Positions 17,167 through 25,532 of a DNA stretch of 64,000 nucleotides are shown piece after piece. The translations under genes and the position numbers were made by a program. The first letter of the stretch is position 1. Each line of letters opens with the position of its first letter. Source of the DNA: CALFVT01 sp039989855 (lineage in GTDB: Bacteria; Pseudomonadota; Alphaproteobacteria; Caulobacterales; Maricaulaceae); contig JBDXGZ010000026.1 of assembly GCA_039989855.1 (NCBI GenBank), positions 124,001 to 188,000 on the forward strand, in the 5' to 3' direction. The notes under the pieces were generated by a model that worked only from the letters and a program-made list of their open reading frames with translations, was not told the DNA's origin and searched no databases.

Positions 17167-18204
17167 ATGGGTAACATGGGTAATTTTGAGAAAAGTAAAA
17201 GTGGGCTTTTAATCCCATCACATAGCTATAAGCCGTTTCGCTATCCGTGGGCTTATGAATTTTGGCGCAAGCAGCAGCAAGTTCATTGGATGCCTGAAGA
17301 AGTGCCGCTCGGGGAAGATTTGGAAGATTGGGCGAATAATTTGACGAAGTCTGAAAAGAATCTTCTGACGCAAATTTTCCGTTTCTTCACTCAGTCTGAT
17401 GTTGAGGTCGGGGCGAATTACATGGAAAATTACATGCCCTTGTTCAAACCCGTTGAGGTTCGGATGATGCTCGCATCGTTTTCAAATATGGAAACGATTC
17501 ACATCGCGGCTTATGCGTTGTTACTTGAAACGATTGGCATGCCGGATAGCGAGTTTTCCGCTTTCATGGAATATGAGGAAATGTCGGCCAAGCATGATTA
17601 TCTCGGTAAATTTGGTGTTGAAACCGAAAGTGATATTCTCACATCGATGGCGGTATTTGGCGGCTTTACCGAAGGGCTACAGCTTTTCGCAAGCTTTGCC
17701 ATGCTGATGAATTTCCCGCGTATGAACAAGATGAAAGGCATGGGACAAATCGTGTCTTGGTCCGTTCGTGATGAAAGCCTGCACTGTGAAGGCATGATTA
17801 AAATGTTCCATACATTCTCCGCCGAGACAGGCGCGCTGACTCAATCTGTCAAAGATGATATTGCCGATTGCTGTAAGACGGTGGTTAAGCTTGAGGATAA
17901 ATTTATTGATCTGGCTTTTGAGATGGGGCCTGTAGAAGGCATGACGGCTGAAGATATTAAGCAATATATTCGCTATATTGCCGACTGGCGTCTCAGCCAA
18001 TTAAAGTTGCCGAAAATATACGGCGTTAAAGAACACCCACTGCCGTGGTTGACGGAAATCCTCAATGGCGTCGAGCATGCCAATTTCTTTGAAGCACGAG
18101 CGACGGAATATTCCAAAGGCGCGACAGAAGGCGATTGGCACGGAGACGACGGTGTTTGGTCACAATTTGAAAACATTAAAGCCCGTCAGTCTGCAATCCT
18201 CTAG
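17167..18204 (+). CDS. nrdB: Ribonucleoside-diphosphate reductase beta subunit (class I)
   Basis: A 345-residue radical-generating subunit of class I ribonucleotide reductase, which makes deoxynucleotides with NrdA. The di-iron ligands are all visible: Asp78, Glu109 and His112 in METIH, Glu169 in FTEGLQLF, and Glu203 with His206 in RDESLH. Tyr116, seven residues after Glu109, is at the position of the radical-bearing Tyr122 of E. coli. A second ATG lies 5 codons downstream. No nrdA is in the window, so the alpha subunit must be encoded elsewhere. Candidate NrdR boxes precede the gene. Confidence 0.95.
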   Translation: MGNMGNFEKSKSGLLIPSHSYKPFRYPWAYEFWRKQQQVHWMPEEVPLGEDLEDWANNLTKSEKNLLTQIFRFFTQSDVEVGANYMENYMPLFKPVEVRMMLASFSNMETIHIAAYALLLETIGMPDSEFSAFMEYEEMSAKHDYLGKFGVETESDILTSMAVFGGFTEGLQLFASFAMLMNFPRMNKMKGMGQIVSWSVRDESLHCEGMIKMFHTFSAETGALTQSVKDDIADCCKTVVKLEDKFIDLAFEMGPVEGMTAEDIKQYIRYIADWRLSQLKLPKIYGVKEHPLPWLTEILNGVEHANFFEARATEYSKGATEGDWHGDDGVWSQFENIKARQSAIL

Positions 18205-18334
18205 CAATAAGGTCTCTGGGAAGTCATTTGGTATCAGTGGGATGTCGTGATCCCGCTGATAGTTATTTTTATGTAGCCATTGAAACTTTTTTATTGAGAC
18301 TTGTGCGAAACGTTAGAACGCAATAGCATTGCGT

Positions 18335-19114
18335 ATGAGTCGTATTCTTCCCTTTACAACTGTCTATAACTTCAGAGATTTTGGTGACTATCCTGTTAAA
18401 GCTGGAGGGAGAGTTGCGGCAGGGCGCTTGTTTCGATCCGCGCATCTTAATCAATTAACAGGTAACGATGTGGCCCGTTTTAAGGCTTTAAATATTTCTA
18501 CGGTTATTGACATGCGTTACCTTCCAGAGCGTCAACGCCAACCCAATAATTTACCTGAAGGACGTGATATTACGTCGCTGGTCTTTGAAGCTGCCTCAGG
18601 GCAGGCGGAATTGAGCGTTGCGCCGCACGAAGCTTTTTTAGAGCACGATTTGATGACAGCACAAGATGCCCGCGAATATATGCTTGGATCTTATACGCGA
18701 CGGCCAAATGACGCGGCCTTTCAAAACCTTGTTCGTCAAAGTCTCTTACATCTGGCCGATACAGGGGAGAGTGCGCTCGTCCATTGCGCTGCGGGGAAAG
18801 ACAGGACAGGAACGCTTGTTGCTTTGATACAGTCTATATTAGGCGTGGAGTTAGATGCTATCATTGAAGACTATATGCTAACAATGACCGCTATTGACGT
18901 GGACGGGGTGTTGGCGATGGCCGCACCGCAAATATCAAAAAGATACGGTCGGGACTATAATCCCGATATGCTTTACCCGATTTTTAGTGTGTCAGAGGAT
19001 TACTTGGCTCAATCTCTTAATGCGATGGGTGATATTTCGTCCTACCTTACAAATGTAATCGGTATCAGCTTGGGACAAATAAATGCTATTAAGGCCCATT
19101 ATTTGGTGAGCTAA
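18335..19114 (+). CDS. Tyrosine-protein phosphatase, IphP-like
   Basis: About 259 residues from the ATG at 18335; a TTG two codons upstream is unlikely. The active-site loop HCAAGKDRTG gives the Cx5R signature with Cys151 and Arg157. The N-terminal stretch NFRDFGDYPVKAGGRVAAGRL and the following FRSAHL are characteristic of the IphP-type dual-specificity phosphatases, which in bacteria act on phosphotyrosine or on phosphoinositide-like substrates. No signal peptide. It is convergent with the tadE genes, with only about 30 bases between stops. Confidence 0.85.
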   Translation: MSRILPFTTVYNFRDFGDYPVKAGGRVAAGRLFRSAHLNQLTGNDVARFKALNISTVIDMRYLPERQRQPNNLPEGRDITSLVFEAASGQAELSVAPHEAFLEHDLMTAQDAREYMLGSYTRRPNDAAFQNLVRQSLLHLADTGESALVHCAAGKDRTGTLVALIQSILGVELDAIIEDYMLTMTAIDVDGVLAMAAPQISKRYGRDYNPDMLYPIFSVSEDYLAQSLNAMGDISSYLTNVIGISLGQINAIKAHYLVS

Positions 19115-19147
19115 TTCACTGCGGCCTAAGGCATTGAACCTCAAGTT

Positions 19148-19855
19148 TTAATTGGCACTTTGACCTTGATTGAGTGGAAACTGACTCGCGTAATTACATG
19201 TAAAGGTGGCATCATCCTGACTTAGACTACAGTTTAATTTAGCGCGTTCTTGCCCAGCTAGCGTGGTGAAGATAAGCGCAGCGCCTTCGTTCTCACGCGG
19301 ATTGAAAATTTTACTGTCAGATAATGTGAGAGCTTTGACGAATTTATTTGTAATGGATGGTTCATATAAATAACCAACTTGCCCAACAATAAACCCTTTA
19401 CCTGGGGTGATAGATGATAGGCTGTTTGTGAAATCTGAGGCCGTTAGGGTCGGTAATATGCCTGCAGCATTATTTCCCGTATAAGAGGCCTGCCCGACAA
19501 TACGGCGTGACGTTGGTGTGGCGCTGACCTGCTCAATAGAGTAAATTTCGATCGCGAGATTGTCAGGATTAAACGAGTTGTAATCAATAACTGCGGTTGA
19601 CGCTGTCATAACGTTTGCGAGTATTTGTTCGTCGACTTCTGTCTCAAATGTCGGAAATGATGCTGAAATTTCAGTTGATCGATTAATGGCACCATTAACG
19701 GAATAGGCCGCTGAAAGTTCATAGAGTCCAATATAAAGGAAGATCATTATAGGCGCGACTAAGACAAACTCAATTGAAGCCGTTCCGTCTTTTTGGGACC
19801 TGTAAGACTGCAATATGGTCTTTAAATATGTCATGATATGTGTGTCTTTTAACAT
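19148..19855 (-). CDS. TadE-like pilus pseudopilin (longer)
   Basis: A 235-residue TadE/TadF-type minor pseudopilin. The N-terminus has a prepilin-peptidase-like site, DG/TASIEF, at residues 23-30, with the +5 Glu typical of type IV prepilins, followed by one hydrophobic helix (VLVAPIMIFLYIGLYEL). The rest is periplasmic, with two Cys near the C-terminus. It starts 3 bases after the stop of the upstream tadE gene, so the two are co-transcribed. An ATG at codon 8 is an alternative start. It should take part in assembly of the Flp pilus encoded on the other strand. Confidence 0.85.
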   Translation of the reverse strand: MLKDTHIMTYLKTILQSYRSQKDGTASIEFVLVAPIMIFLYIGLYELSAAYSVNGAINRSTEISASFPTFETEVDEQILANVMTASTAVIDYNSFNPDNLAIEIYSIEQVSATPTSRRIVGQASYTGNNAAGILPTLTASDFTNSLSSITPGKGFIVGQVGYLYEPSITNKFVKALTLSDSKIFNPRENEGAALIFTTLAGQERAKLNCSLSQDDATFTCNYASQFPLNQGQSAN

Positions 19856-19858
19856 AGC

Positions 19859-20446
19859 TTAACCTGAGCAGGAGACGTCAGGAAAAGGTTCCGTTCGAAT
19901 CGCTTGTGTTACTGTAAGAATACGTTTGTCGCTTAAGCCAAAATTTCCTAAACGGGTTAGTTCCCCTGGTAGTATAAGATCATGTTGATAAATAGCTTTC
20001 ACGAGAACAATTTCATTTCCGCTGATACCCGTGGCTAATTCTTCTGGGTTATCAAAGCTTATCGTGTCGTCATCCTCATCTACAGTAAAACTACTGGCTT
20101 GGAACTGTGATAAGACATCGGCATTAAATTGGTTGGAATTAACGCGCGTGATGTTTAGATTCAATTTGGTCATACACCCCTGCGTTTTTATATCATTGCA
20201 TATTTCTTGTTTGATATCATCAATTGATCCGCAGATTGAATTTTCCATCCCTACACGTATGGAGCGTGTGTTTGATGTTAAATTATGCTGGAGTGAGGTT
20301 GTTGTAAAAAATACGATAGCTAGCTCAAGAATGCCAAAAACGAGCACCATGAATGGCAAGGCCAGGATGCTAAACTCTATAGCTGTTGCACCTTCACATC
20401 GCGTTTGAAGGTTTTTTAATGTCTGTTTGAACTGTTGGTACAACAT
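19859..20446 (-). CDS. TadE-like pilus pseudopilin (shorter)
   Basis: A 195-residue TadE family pseudopilin. The processing site is EG/ATAIEF (Gly19, Glu at +5), followed by a hydrophobic helix (LALPFMVLVFGILELAIVFF). The periplasmic part has four Cys in the middle (ENSICGSIDD to KTQGCMTK) that could form disulfides, and a final Cys. First gene of a two-gene operon with the tadE-like gene at 19148. No long TadG (with a von Willebrand domain) accompanies them. Confidence 0.87.
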   Translation of the reverse strand: MLYQQFKQTLKNLQTRCEGATAIEFSILALPFMVLVFGILELAIVFFTTTSLQHNLTSNTRSIRVGMENSICGSIDDIKQEICNDIKTQGCMTKLNLNITRVNSNQFNADVLSQFQASSFTVDEDDDTISFDNPEELATGISGNEIVLVKAIYQHDLILPGELTRLGNFGLSDKRILTVTQAIRTEPFPDVSCSG

Positions 20447-20542
20447 TTTACTTCCATCTGTCAGGTCGAGCTACAGTCTAAAAGGAAATGCTTAAACAAG
20501 TGATTGAGTATATGGTTAATAGGTGATCAATTAGATAATCAG

Positions 20543-21139
20543 CTATTGTTCACCTATATCGACCTGATTTCCACTTTGGAAGTCACCATCGTTCGAGTTC
20601 GAGCTACTCGCTGTAGATCCAAGGGCAATTGTATTGTTAATAGCGGGGGCGCCTGCCGAGTTTGCGGCGATGAAGGCTGGATTATCTCCCAAAACAGGTG
20701 CAGCTGTACAATTTGGTGTGCAGTTATAAGTTTCTCGCTCGTTACCACCATAAAAGACACGGATACCATTTCGTGGCAAAATATTGCTCACCTGTACATT
20801 GGCATCTAAAATTGTGTGACCTTGCGTATCAAGGATTAAAATATTTGTTTCACCGTAGCTCCGCCCGACAACAAAAAATGTATTAGCGGAATGAATAGAG
20901 ACATCCGCCACATTCGGATTACCGACTAAAATGGCAGAGGCAGCAACGGGTAAACGAACGACTTCAGTTTTGTTGAGGCCGACACTATATGTTTTCTTAA
21001 TTTGAGGCGGCGCGATGATGTGATGAGGTCCAGCAACAGGCCCAGCTAGAATGTCGTTAGCCATAACAGGTGTCGCCATAGATGTTGATATGGCGAGTGT
21101 TGCTATCGTTAGTATAGATTTCATCGTATTATTTTTCAT
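20543..21139 (-). CDS. Stand-alone pilus-assembly N-terminal domain protein (CpaC-N-like)
   Basis: About 198 residues from the ATG at 21139; the frame is open to 21190 and a second ATG lies at 21124. A signal peptide ends at PVMAND. Residues about 40-115 (KTYSVGLNKTEVVRLPVAAS to VVGRSYGETNILILDTQG) match the short domain found at the N-terminus of Tad and type II secretins, and also seen in CpaC here. There is no secretin channel domain. The tail is Asn/Ser/Gly rich with two Cys (NCTPNC). It is probably a periplasmic accessory to the CpaC secretin. Confidence 0.8.
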   Translation of the reverse strand: MKNNTMKSILTIATLAISTSMATPVMANDILAGPVAGPHHIIAPPQIKKTYSVGLNKTEVVRLPVAASAILVGNPNVADVSIHSANTFFVVGRSYGETNILILDTQGHTILDANVQVSNILPRNGIRVFYGGNERETYNCTPNCTAAPVLGDNPAFIAANSAGAPAINNTIALGSTASSSNSNDGDFQSGNQVDIGEQ

Positions 21140-21522
21140 CACTTTAGTATCTCTAACTTTAAAATCTTTATTGGCATGAAAATAGACCAATAGAATCCAG
21201 CTAAGTGATTATAGTGAACGAAGGGTTTACAAGTCATGAATTATTACAGCTTCTGCTATCTTGCTATGAAAAGAGGGCCCCATAAGGTCATATTTCTATT
21301 ATTAGCCTCTGCGGAACGACTTAAAATGCGCTTTTACACTATATATATAATAGGGTTTACGGCTTAAAATTATATTTTTTTCGCTAAAAATAGACTTTCA
21401 TAACTTTTTTACCATGTTCTTTAGCCGCTTCTTAATTGGGCCTCATTATACACATCATCAACAGGGACATCCCTGACACGAGACATTGGGTTTCGTAAAA
21501 TTAGCATACGTGGGAGTAAGTT
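21140..21522. promoter_or_regulatory. Divergent intergenic region between pilus genes
   Basis: AT-rich 383 bases that must hold the promoters of the minus-strand N-domain gene and of flp. A GANTC site (GAATC) lies at 21193-21197, and two GGGTTTAC elements occur near 21220 and 21352. A GGGAG ribosome site precedes flp. No perfect CtrA box is seen; TTTACCAT near 21408 is a half-site at best. Confidence 0.45.
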
Positions 21523-21711
21523 ATGCAAAATCTAGTTACGCGTTTCATTGAAGACGAATCTGGTGCAACAGCTATTGAGTACGGTCTAATCGCCGCTCTT
21601 ATTTCAGTTGCTCTTATTGCTGGTGCATCTGCACTTGGTAACGGTATCAACAACAAGTTCACACAAGTTTCAAATGAGCTTGAAGGCGCTGCACTTAATA
21701 ACGGTAGCTAA
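21523..21711 (+). CDS. flp: Flp-type major pilin
   Basis: A 62-residue class IVb prepilin, the main subunit of the Tad pilus. The leader of 14 residues ends in Gly, and cleavage before Ala15 leaves ATAIEYGLI with the conserved Glu at +5 and Tyr at +6. A single hydrophobic helix (IAALISVALIAGASAL) follows. The size and sequence match PilA/Flp of prosthecate alphaproteobacteria. A strong ribosome site precedes it and a perfect terminator follows, so pilin can be expressed at a higher level than the assembly genes. Confidence 0.95.
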   Translation: MQNLVTRFIEDESGATAIEYGLIAALISVALIAGASALGNGINNKFTQVSNELEGAALNNGS

Positions 21712-21744
21712 GCCACTCTAGTCCTTGTAAAAGGATATGAATTG

Positions 21745-21771
21745 AACCGCTCCTTTTGGAGCGGTTTTTTT
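21745..21771 (+). terminator. Rho-independent terminator of flp
   Basis: AACCGCTCC (21745-21753) and GGAGCGGTT (21758-21766) pair perfectly around TTTT, followed by a T run to 21771. It separates the pilin from cpaA. Confidence 0.92.
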
Positions 21772-21850
21772 GTGGGCTATTGATAGATGGCAACACCCTG
21801 TTAACCCTAAGCCGTTAGGACATATAGACGTTTGGTTTTGGAGCCTGTTC

Positions 21851-22357
21851 ATGTCTATTGCGATTATTTTCTTTGCCCTATTTGCCATTTGCCAAATAAT
21901 GGCGGCTGTGAATGACGCTTTAACTATGAAAATTCCAAATTGGATTAGCTTGGCTCTATTGGCTGGATTTGTCTGTATAATACCATTTGCATGGGTAGAT
22001 TTCGCGACATTGGGTGAGCATATTCTTGTTGGTCTGGGCGTCTTTGCTGTCGCCTTTGGTATGTTTGCTGTGGGCTGGTTAGGTGGCGGTGATGCCAAAT
22101 TACTGGCAGCGACGGCCTTTTGGTGGCAAGCTGCTGATCTTTTTCCCTATTTACTGGTTACGGCCATAGCTGGGGGGGCTCTCGCACTCTTTCTTATAAT
22201 TGGTCGCCGCTATATCCCCGTCAGCATGTTAACGTCTGCGTGGTTGCATCGGATGTTTAAGGATGAAACTAAAATGCCCTACGGTATTGCTTTGGCAATC
22301 GGGGCTTTGATGACGCTTCCTAAGAGCCAAATATACCTTTCGTTGATGGTTTCCTAA
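21851..22357 (+). CDS. cpaA: Prepilin peptidase CpaA
   Basis: An A24-family aspartic peptidase of the inner membrane that removes the Flp leader and probably those of the TadE-like pseudopilins. The ATG at 21851 is preferred (168 residues) because GGAG lies 7 bases before it; the open frame starts earlier, inside the flp terminator. Both catalytic aspartates are visible, in NDALTMKIPN and in the GGGDAK motif. Hydrophobic helices fill the rest. It has no methyltransferase domain, as usual for the Tad type. Confidence 0.9.
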   Translation: MSIAIIFFALFAICQIMAAVNDALTMKIPNWISLALLAGFVCIIPFAWVDFATLGEHILVGLGVFAVAFGMFAVGWLGGGDAKLLAATAFWWQAADLFPYLLVTAIAGGALALFLIIGRRYIPVSMLTSAWLHRMFKDETKMPYGIALAIGALMTLPKSQIYLSLMVS

Positions 22358-22398
22358 TGGCTCTGAATAGAGTCATTATATAAATCTCTGTAAAAATC

Positions 22399-22420
22399 TT
22401 AACTTTCTTAATTTTGTTAA
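22399..22420. promoter_or_regulatory. Three TTAA elements at 9-base pitch before cpaB
   Basis: TTAA occurs at 22399, 22408 and 22417, each exactly 9 bases apart, and the last reads TTAACC. CtrA boxes need TTAA-N7-TTAA, an 11-base pitch, so this is not a standard site. It lies about 80 bases before cpaB and a GATTC (GANTC) site at about 22485 follows. Confidence 0.3.
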
Positions 22421-22502
22421 CCCTTTCTTGGGGAGCTTTTCCTAAAAATTAACCATGCCGACTCTACTGTCGACAGAGTAGTTTTGATTCGTGGGAGTTA
22501 TC

Positions 22503-23345
22503 ATGGACGTAAGACGTATAATAATTATCGTAGGAATGCTCGCGCTTGCAGGTGTTCTCTTTGTATATGTCCGTCAGCTTGGCGCGCCAGCGCCGGTCGT
22601 ATCTGCGCCCGTGGTTGCAGCCCCTGTGGTTGAGCGAATAGAATATAAAGACGTTCTTGTGGCAAAACAGGATGTCGTATTTGGGCGCCGAGTCACACCT
22701 GAAGATTTTCAGTGGATACAATGGCCTGCGGAAAGCGTGTCTGAAGGGTTTATCACAAGTGACGCCCGTCCAGCGGCAATTGAGGAATTGTCAGGAAACG
22801 TCTCTCAAGCTCCAATTTTTCTCGGTGAGCCGATACAGAGTAGAAAACTTATTGAGACAGGTGACCGAAGCATCATGTCTGCGCTACTCGCACCAGGAAT
22901 GCGTGCGGTGACGACACGCATCTCTGTCGCTTCAGCTGCGGGTGGGTTTATTAAGCCTGGTGACCGAGTTGATATCATTCTGACACGTCAACTCCGTGAT
23001 TTGTCCGCCGATATATCGCGTCGCCAAGACTATAGTATTTCGGAGACGATTTTTGAAAATGTCCGCGTCATGGCGATCGACCAAAATTACCAAGTAGGAG
23101 CTTCAGGCCAACCGACGGTGTTGGGGTCAACAGCCACGTTTGAGTTGTCACAAGATGACGCCGAATATTTGCAAGAAGCGGTAACGCAGGGTGATATTAC
23201 CCTAACACTTCGTAGTCTGCATAATGCTGGGGGACAAGTTATCCGCCGCTCAGAAGGCATCAAGCGTGAATCTGGCACAACAGCAACGATCGCTGTTTAT
23301 AGAGCCGGTCAAGCCCAACAAGTTGGTTTGGGTGGGAGTCAATAG
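22503..23345 (+). CDS. cpaB: Flp pilus assembly protein CpaB
   Basis: A 280-residue membrane-anchored periplasmic protein (RcpC/CpaB family) that helps the secretin. The ATG at 22503 has GGGAG 6 bases upstream; a GTG four codons earlier is not needed. An N-terminal membrane helix (IIIIVGMLALAGVLFVYV) is followed by a SAF domain from about residue 45 (KDVLVAKQDVVFGRRVTPED). The typical RcpC region follows (GMRAVTTRISVASAAGGFI, PGDRVDIILT). It is the first gene of the cpaB-F/tadBC operon, one base before cpaC. Confidence 0.92.
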   Translation: MDVRRIIIIVGMLALAGVLFVYVRQLGAPAPVVSAPVVAAPVVERIEYKDVLVAKQDVVFGRRVTPEDFQWIQWPAESVSEGFITSDARPAAIEELSGNVSQAPIFLGEPIQSRKLIETGDRSIMSALLAPGMRAVTTRISVASAAGGFIKPGDRVDIILTRQLRDLSADISRRQDYSISETIFENVRVMAIDQNYQVGASGQPTVLGSTATFELSQDDAEYLQEAVTQGDITLTLRSLHNAGGQVIRRSEGIKRESGTTATIAVYRAGQAQQVGLGGSQ

Positions 23346-23346
23346 G

Positions 23347-24822
23347 ATGAAAAAATATCAAATGAAATTAAAGGCTTGTCTGGTTTTAACCGTATCAAGT
23401 TTTGTAAGTTTTGCGGCATCTGAAGCTGGAACACGATCATATTCTGATGTGACGACGACAAGTTACAGCCCGTCTAAAACGCATATTGTTACGCCGGGAC
23501 AGGGGTCAACAGAACGCAGTGTGACAATACCGTTTAATAAATCAACGACGATAGAACTACCTAATGACATTATGGACGTTATTATAGCGAACCGTGAAAT
23601 TGCTGAGCCTTTGGTTCATTCATCTCGGAAAATTGTTATGTTTGGCCGTAGCCCGGGACAAACAAATGCACGGTTTATGGATCATAATGGCGATGAAATG
23701 CTGTCGCTTAATATTCGCGTCGAACGTGATATTACAGGATTAAAGTCATTATTGTCTGAGCATGGCGGCAGCAATAGCGTCAATGTCAAAGCTGTGAACA
23801 ATAACCTCCTTTTAACAGGTGGTGTGCCAAATGCAGCGAGTGCTGCGCGTATTGAACGACTCGCCTCTCTCTGGCTCGATGAAACAACAACGGGCAATGC
23901 GGGTGAAATCGTAAATTTGATGAACATTGAAGCGCGCGATCAAGTGATGCTAAAAGTCCGCATTGTTGAAATGCAGCGTTCTGTAACGAAGCAACTTGGC
24001 ATTAATTTGGCTGTTGCAGGCGAAATCGGTGACGCGACGATCTCTTTAATGAGTAATAATGCCCTTACGGCGGGCGCGGGATTTGACGGCGGTATTCAGT
24101 GGAATAATAGCGGGGGTGGATCTCTCCAGCAACTGACGACCGGATTACAAGCGCTTGAGCAAGTGGGACTGGTTCGTACGGTTGCAGAACCAACATTGAC
24201 GTCCGTTTCAGGCGAATCAGCGAGTTTCCAAGCGGGTGGTGAGTTTGCTGTCTTATCGGGGACAGGCACAGTTGACCCGACAACGGGTACGGTGACAAAT
24301 ACGTTTGAGTTTAAAGAATTTGGCGTGTCTGTTGGATTTACGCCTGTCGTGCTCGATGAAGGTCGTATTTCACTCAACCTCGAGACGGGTATTTCTGAAC
24401 TGACCACGGTTGGCTCTTTTACAACCGCATCGGGAACCGTTCCGGGGCTTCGTACGCGCCGAGCTAATTCGGTTGTTGAAGTTCCGTCAGGGTCATCCAT
24501 TGTTATTGCAGGGTTGATCCAACAAGAAAGCCGGTCTACGGCGGACGGGACGCCTGGGGTTAAAGATATCCCTGGATTGGGTGCGCTTTTCCGAAATCGT
24601 GATGAGTTAAATACAGAAACTGAATTGGTTATCATTGCGACGCCTTATTTGGTTGACGGAACGCATCCTGATAATTTGCAAACACCGATAGATGGATATG
24701 TAGCTCCGTCTGACGCAGAGGCCATTATCCTTGGGCGTTTAAACAAAACATATAAACGTGAAGATAGCAAACCAGCTTTGACGGATAGTCGATTTGGTAC
24801 CTTTGGGCATGTAGTTGATTAG
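23347..24822 (+). CDS. cpaC: Tad pilus secretin CpaC
   Basis: A 491-residue outer-membrane secretin that forms the pilus exit channel. The ATG at 23347 follows the cpaB stop by one base and gives a proper signal peptide; the frame is open further upstream inside cpaB but that is overlap. Residues about 50-120 form the pilus N-domain (VTIPFNKSTTIELPNDIMD), also present in the small protein at 20543. The secretin domain runs from about 200 to 440, with VRTVAEPTLTSVSGESASF and the C-terminal signature VPSGSSIVIAGLI. The tail beyond residue 450 is short. Confidence 0.93.
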   Translation: MKKYQMKLKACLVLTVSSFVSFAASEAGTRSYSDVTTTSYSPSKTHIVTPGQGSTERSVTIPFNKSTTIELPNDIMDVIIANREIAEPLVHSSRKIVMFGRSPGQTNARFMDHNGDEMLSLNIRVERDITGLKSLLSEHGGSNSVNVKAVNNNLLLTGGVPNAASAARIERLASLWLDETTTGNAGEIVNLMNIEARDQVMLKVRIVEMQRSVTKQLGINLAVAGEIGDATISLMSNNALTAGAGFDGGIQWNNSGGGSLQQLTTGLQALEQVGLVRTVAEPTLTSVSGESASFQAGGEFAVLSGTGTVDPTTGTVTNTFEFKEFGVSVGFTPVVLDEGRISLNLETGISELTTVGSFTTASGTVPGLRTRRANSVVEVPSGSSIVIAGLIQQESRSTADGTPGVKDIPGLGALFRNRDELNTETELVIIATPYLVDGTHPDNLQTPIDGYVAPSDAEAIILGRLNKTYKREDSKPALTDSRFGTFGHVVD

Positions 24823-24833
24823 GATAAGATAAT

Positions 24834-25514
24834 ATGACTTTTAAATCGACATACGTTTCATCTCTCACAAAACTATGCTTAAGCGCCGTTTTTGTCGGGC
24901 TAACGGCCTGTTCAACAGCAACGCCGACACATGGCAATGTTTTTGAAGAAAATAAGTTTCAAATTTCGGAGCAGATTGAGCGCCTTGAGCTATATCCTCA
25001 GGTTAATGGATTACAGCTTAACCCGCGTGACCAAGAAGCGGTTAACCGCTTTATTCGTGATTTTTCACGAAATGGCGACGGTCAAATATTTATGAATGTC
25101 CCGTCAAATCAAACAAATAGTATTGGGGCACAGCAAGCTCAAAAACTGATTAATACAGTCTTGAGACAATCTGGTAATGGTGGTGCTAATGTGCAAACGG
25201 GGCAATATCAGGTTCACCAAGCCGCACCAGCTCCTGTTGTAATATCTTACCGCAAATTTGCGACCTTAATACCACGTTGCAATACGAAGCAAGACTTCCG
25301 TTTAACGGGTAATAATCAAGCTTATCGTGGCTTTGGATGCTCACATTTTGCTAACCAAGCGGCTTTGATCGGTGATCACCGTCAAATTCTAAGGCCCGCT
25401 GATCAGACACCTGCTGATGCAACTCGTCGTTCAGCTGTTTATGAATCATATATTGAGGGCGCAGACCCCTCGTCTGCAAATGGTAGCCGCCAAGGCATAA
25501 CTTTTGGCAATTAA
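24834..25514 (+). CDS. cpaD: Tad pilus lipoprotein CpaD
   Basis: A 226-residue lipoprotein with lipobox VGLTACST. It matches CpaD, a pilus biogenesis lipoprotein that works with the CpaC secretin. Typical features are the N-terminal strand region (IERLELYPQ), a helix with DQEAVNRFIRDFSRNGDGQI that resembles an OmpA-like fold, and the C-terminal Cys pair (IPRCNTKQDF and FGCSHFANQAAL). It lies 11 bases after cpaC and 18 before cpaE. Confidence 0.9.
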   Translation: MTFKSTYVSSLTKLCLSAVFVGLTACSTATPTHGNVFEENKFQISEQIERLELYPQVNGLQLNPRDQEAVNRFIRDFSRNGDGQIFMNVPSNQTNSIGAQQAQKLINTVLRQSGNGGANVQTGQYQVHQAAPAPVVISYRKFATLIPRCNTKQDFRLTGNNQAYRGFGCSHFANQAALIGDHRQILRPADQTPADATRRSAVYESYIEGADPSSANGSRQGITFGN

Positions 25515-25532
25515 GAGGTCAAAACGAACAGG

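Noticed and set aside
22399..22420. TTAA triplet as a CtrA operator
   Set aside because: The spacing is N5, not the N7 that CtrA requires; kept only as a weak regulatory note.
23224..23346. Upstream extension of cpaC into cpaB
   Set aside because: It would overlap cpaB by 120 bases and destroy the signal peptide; the ATG at 23347 is a better start.
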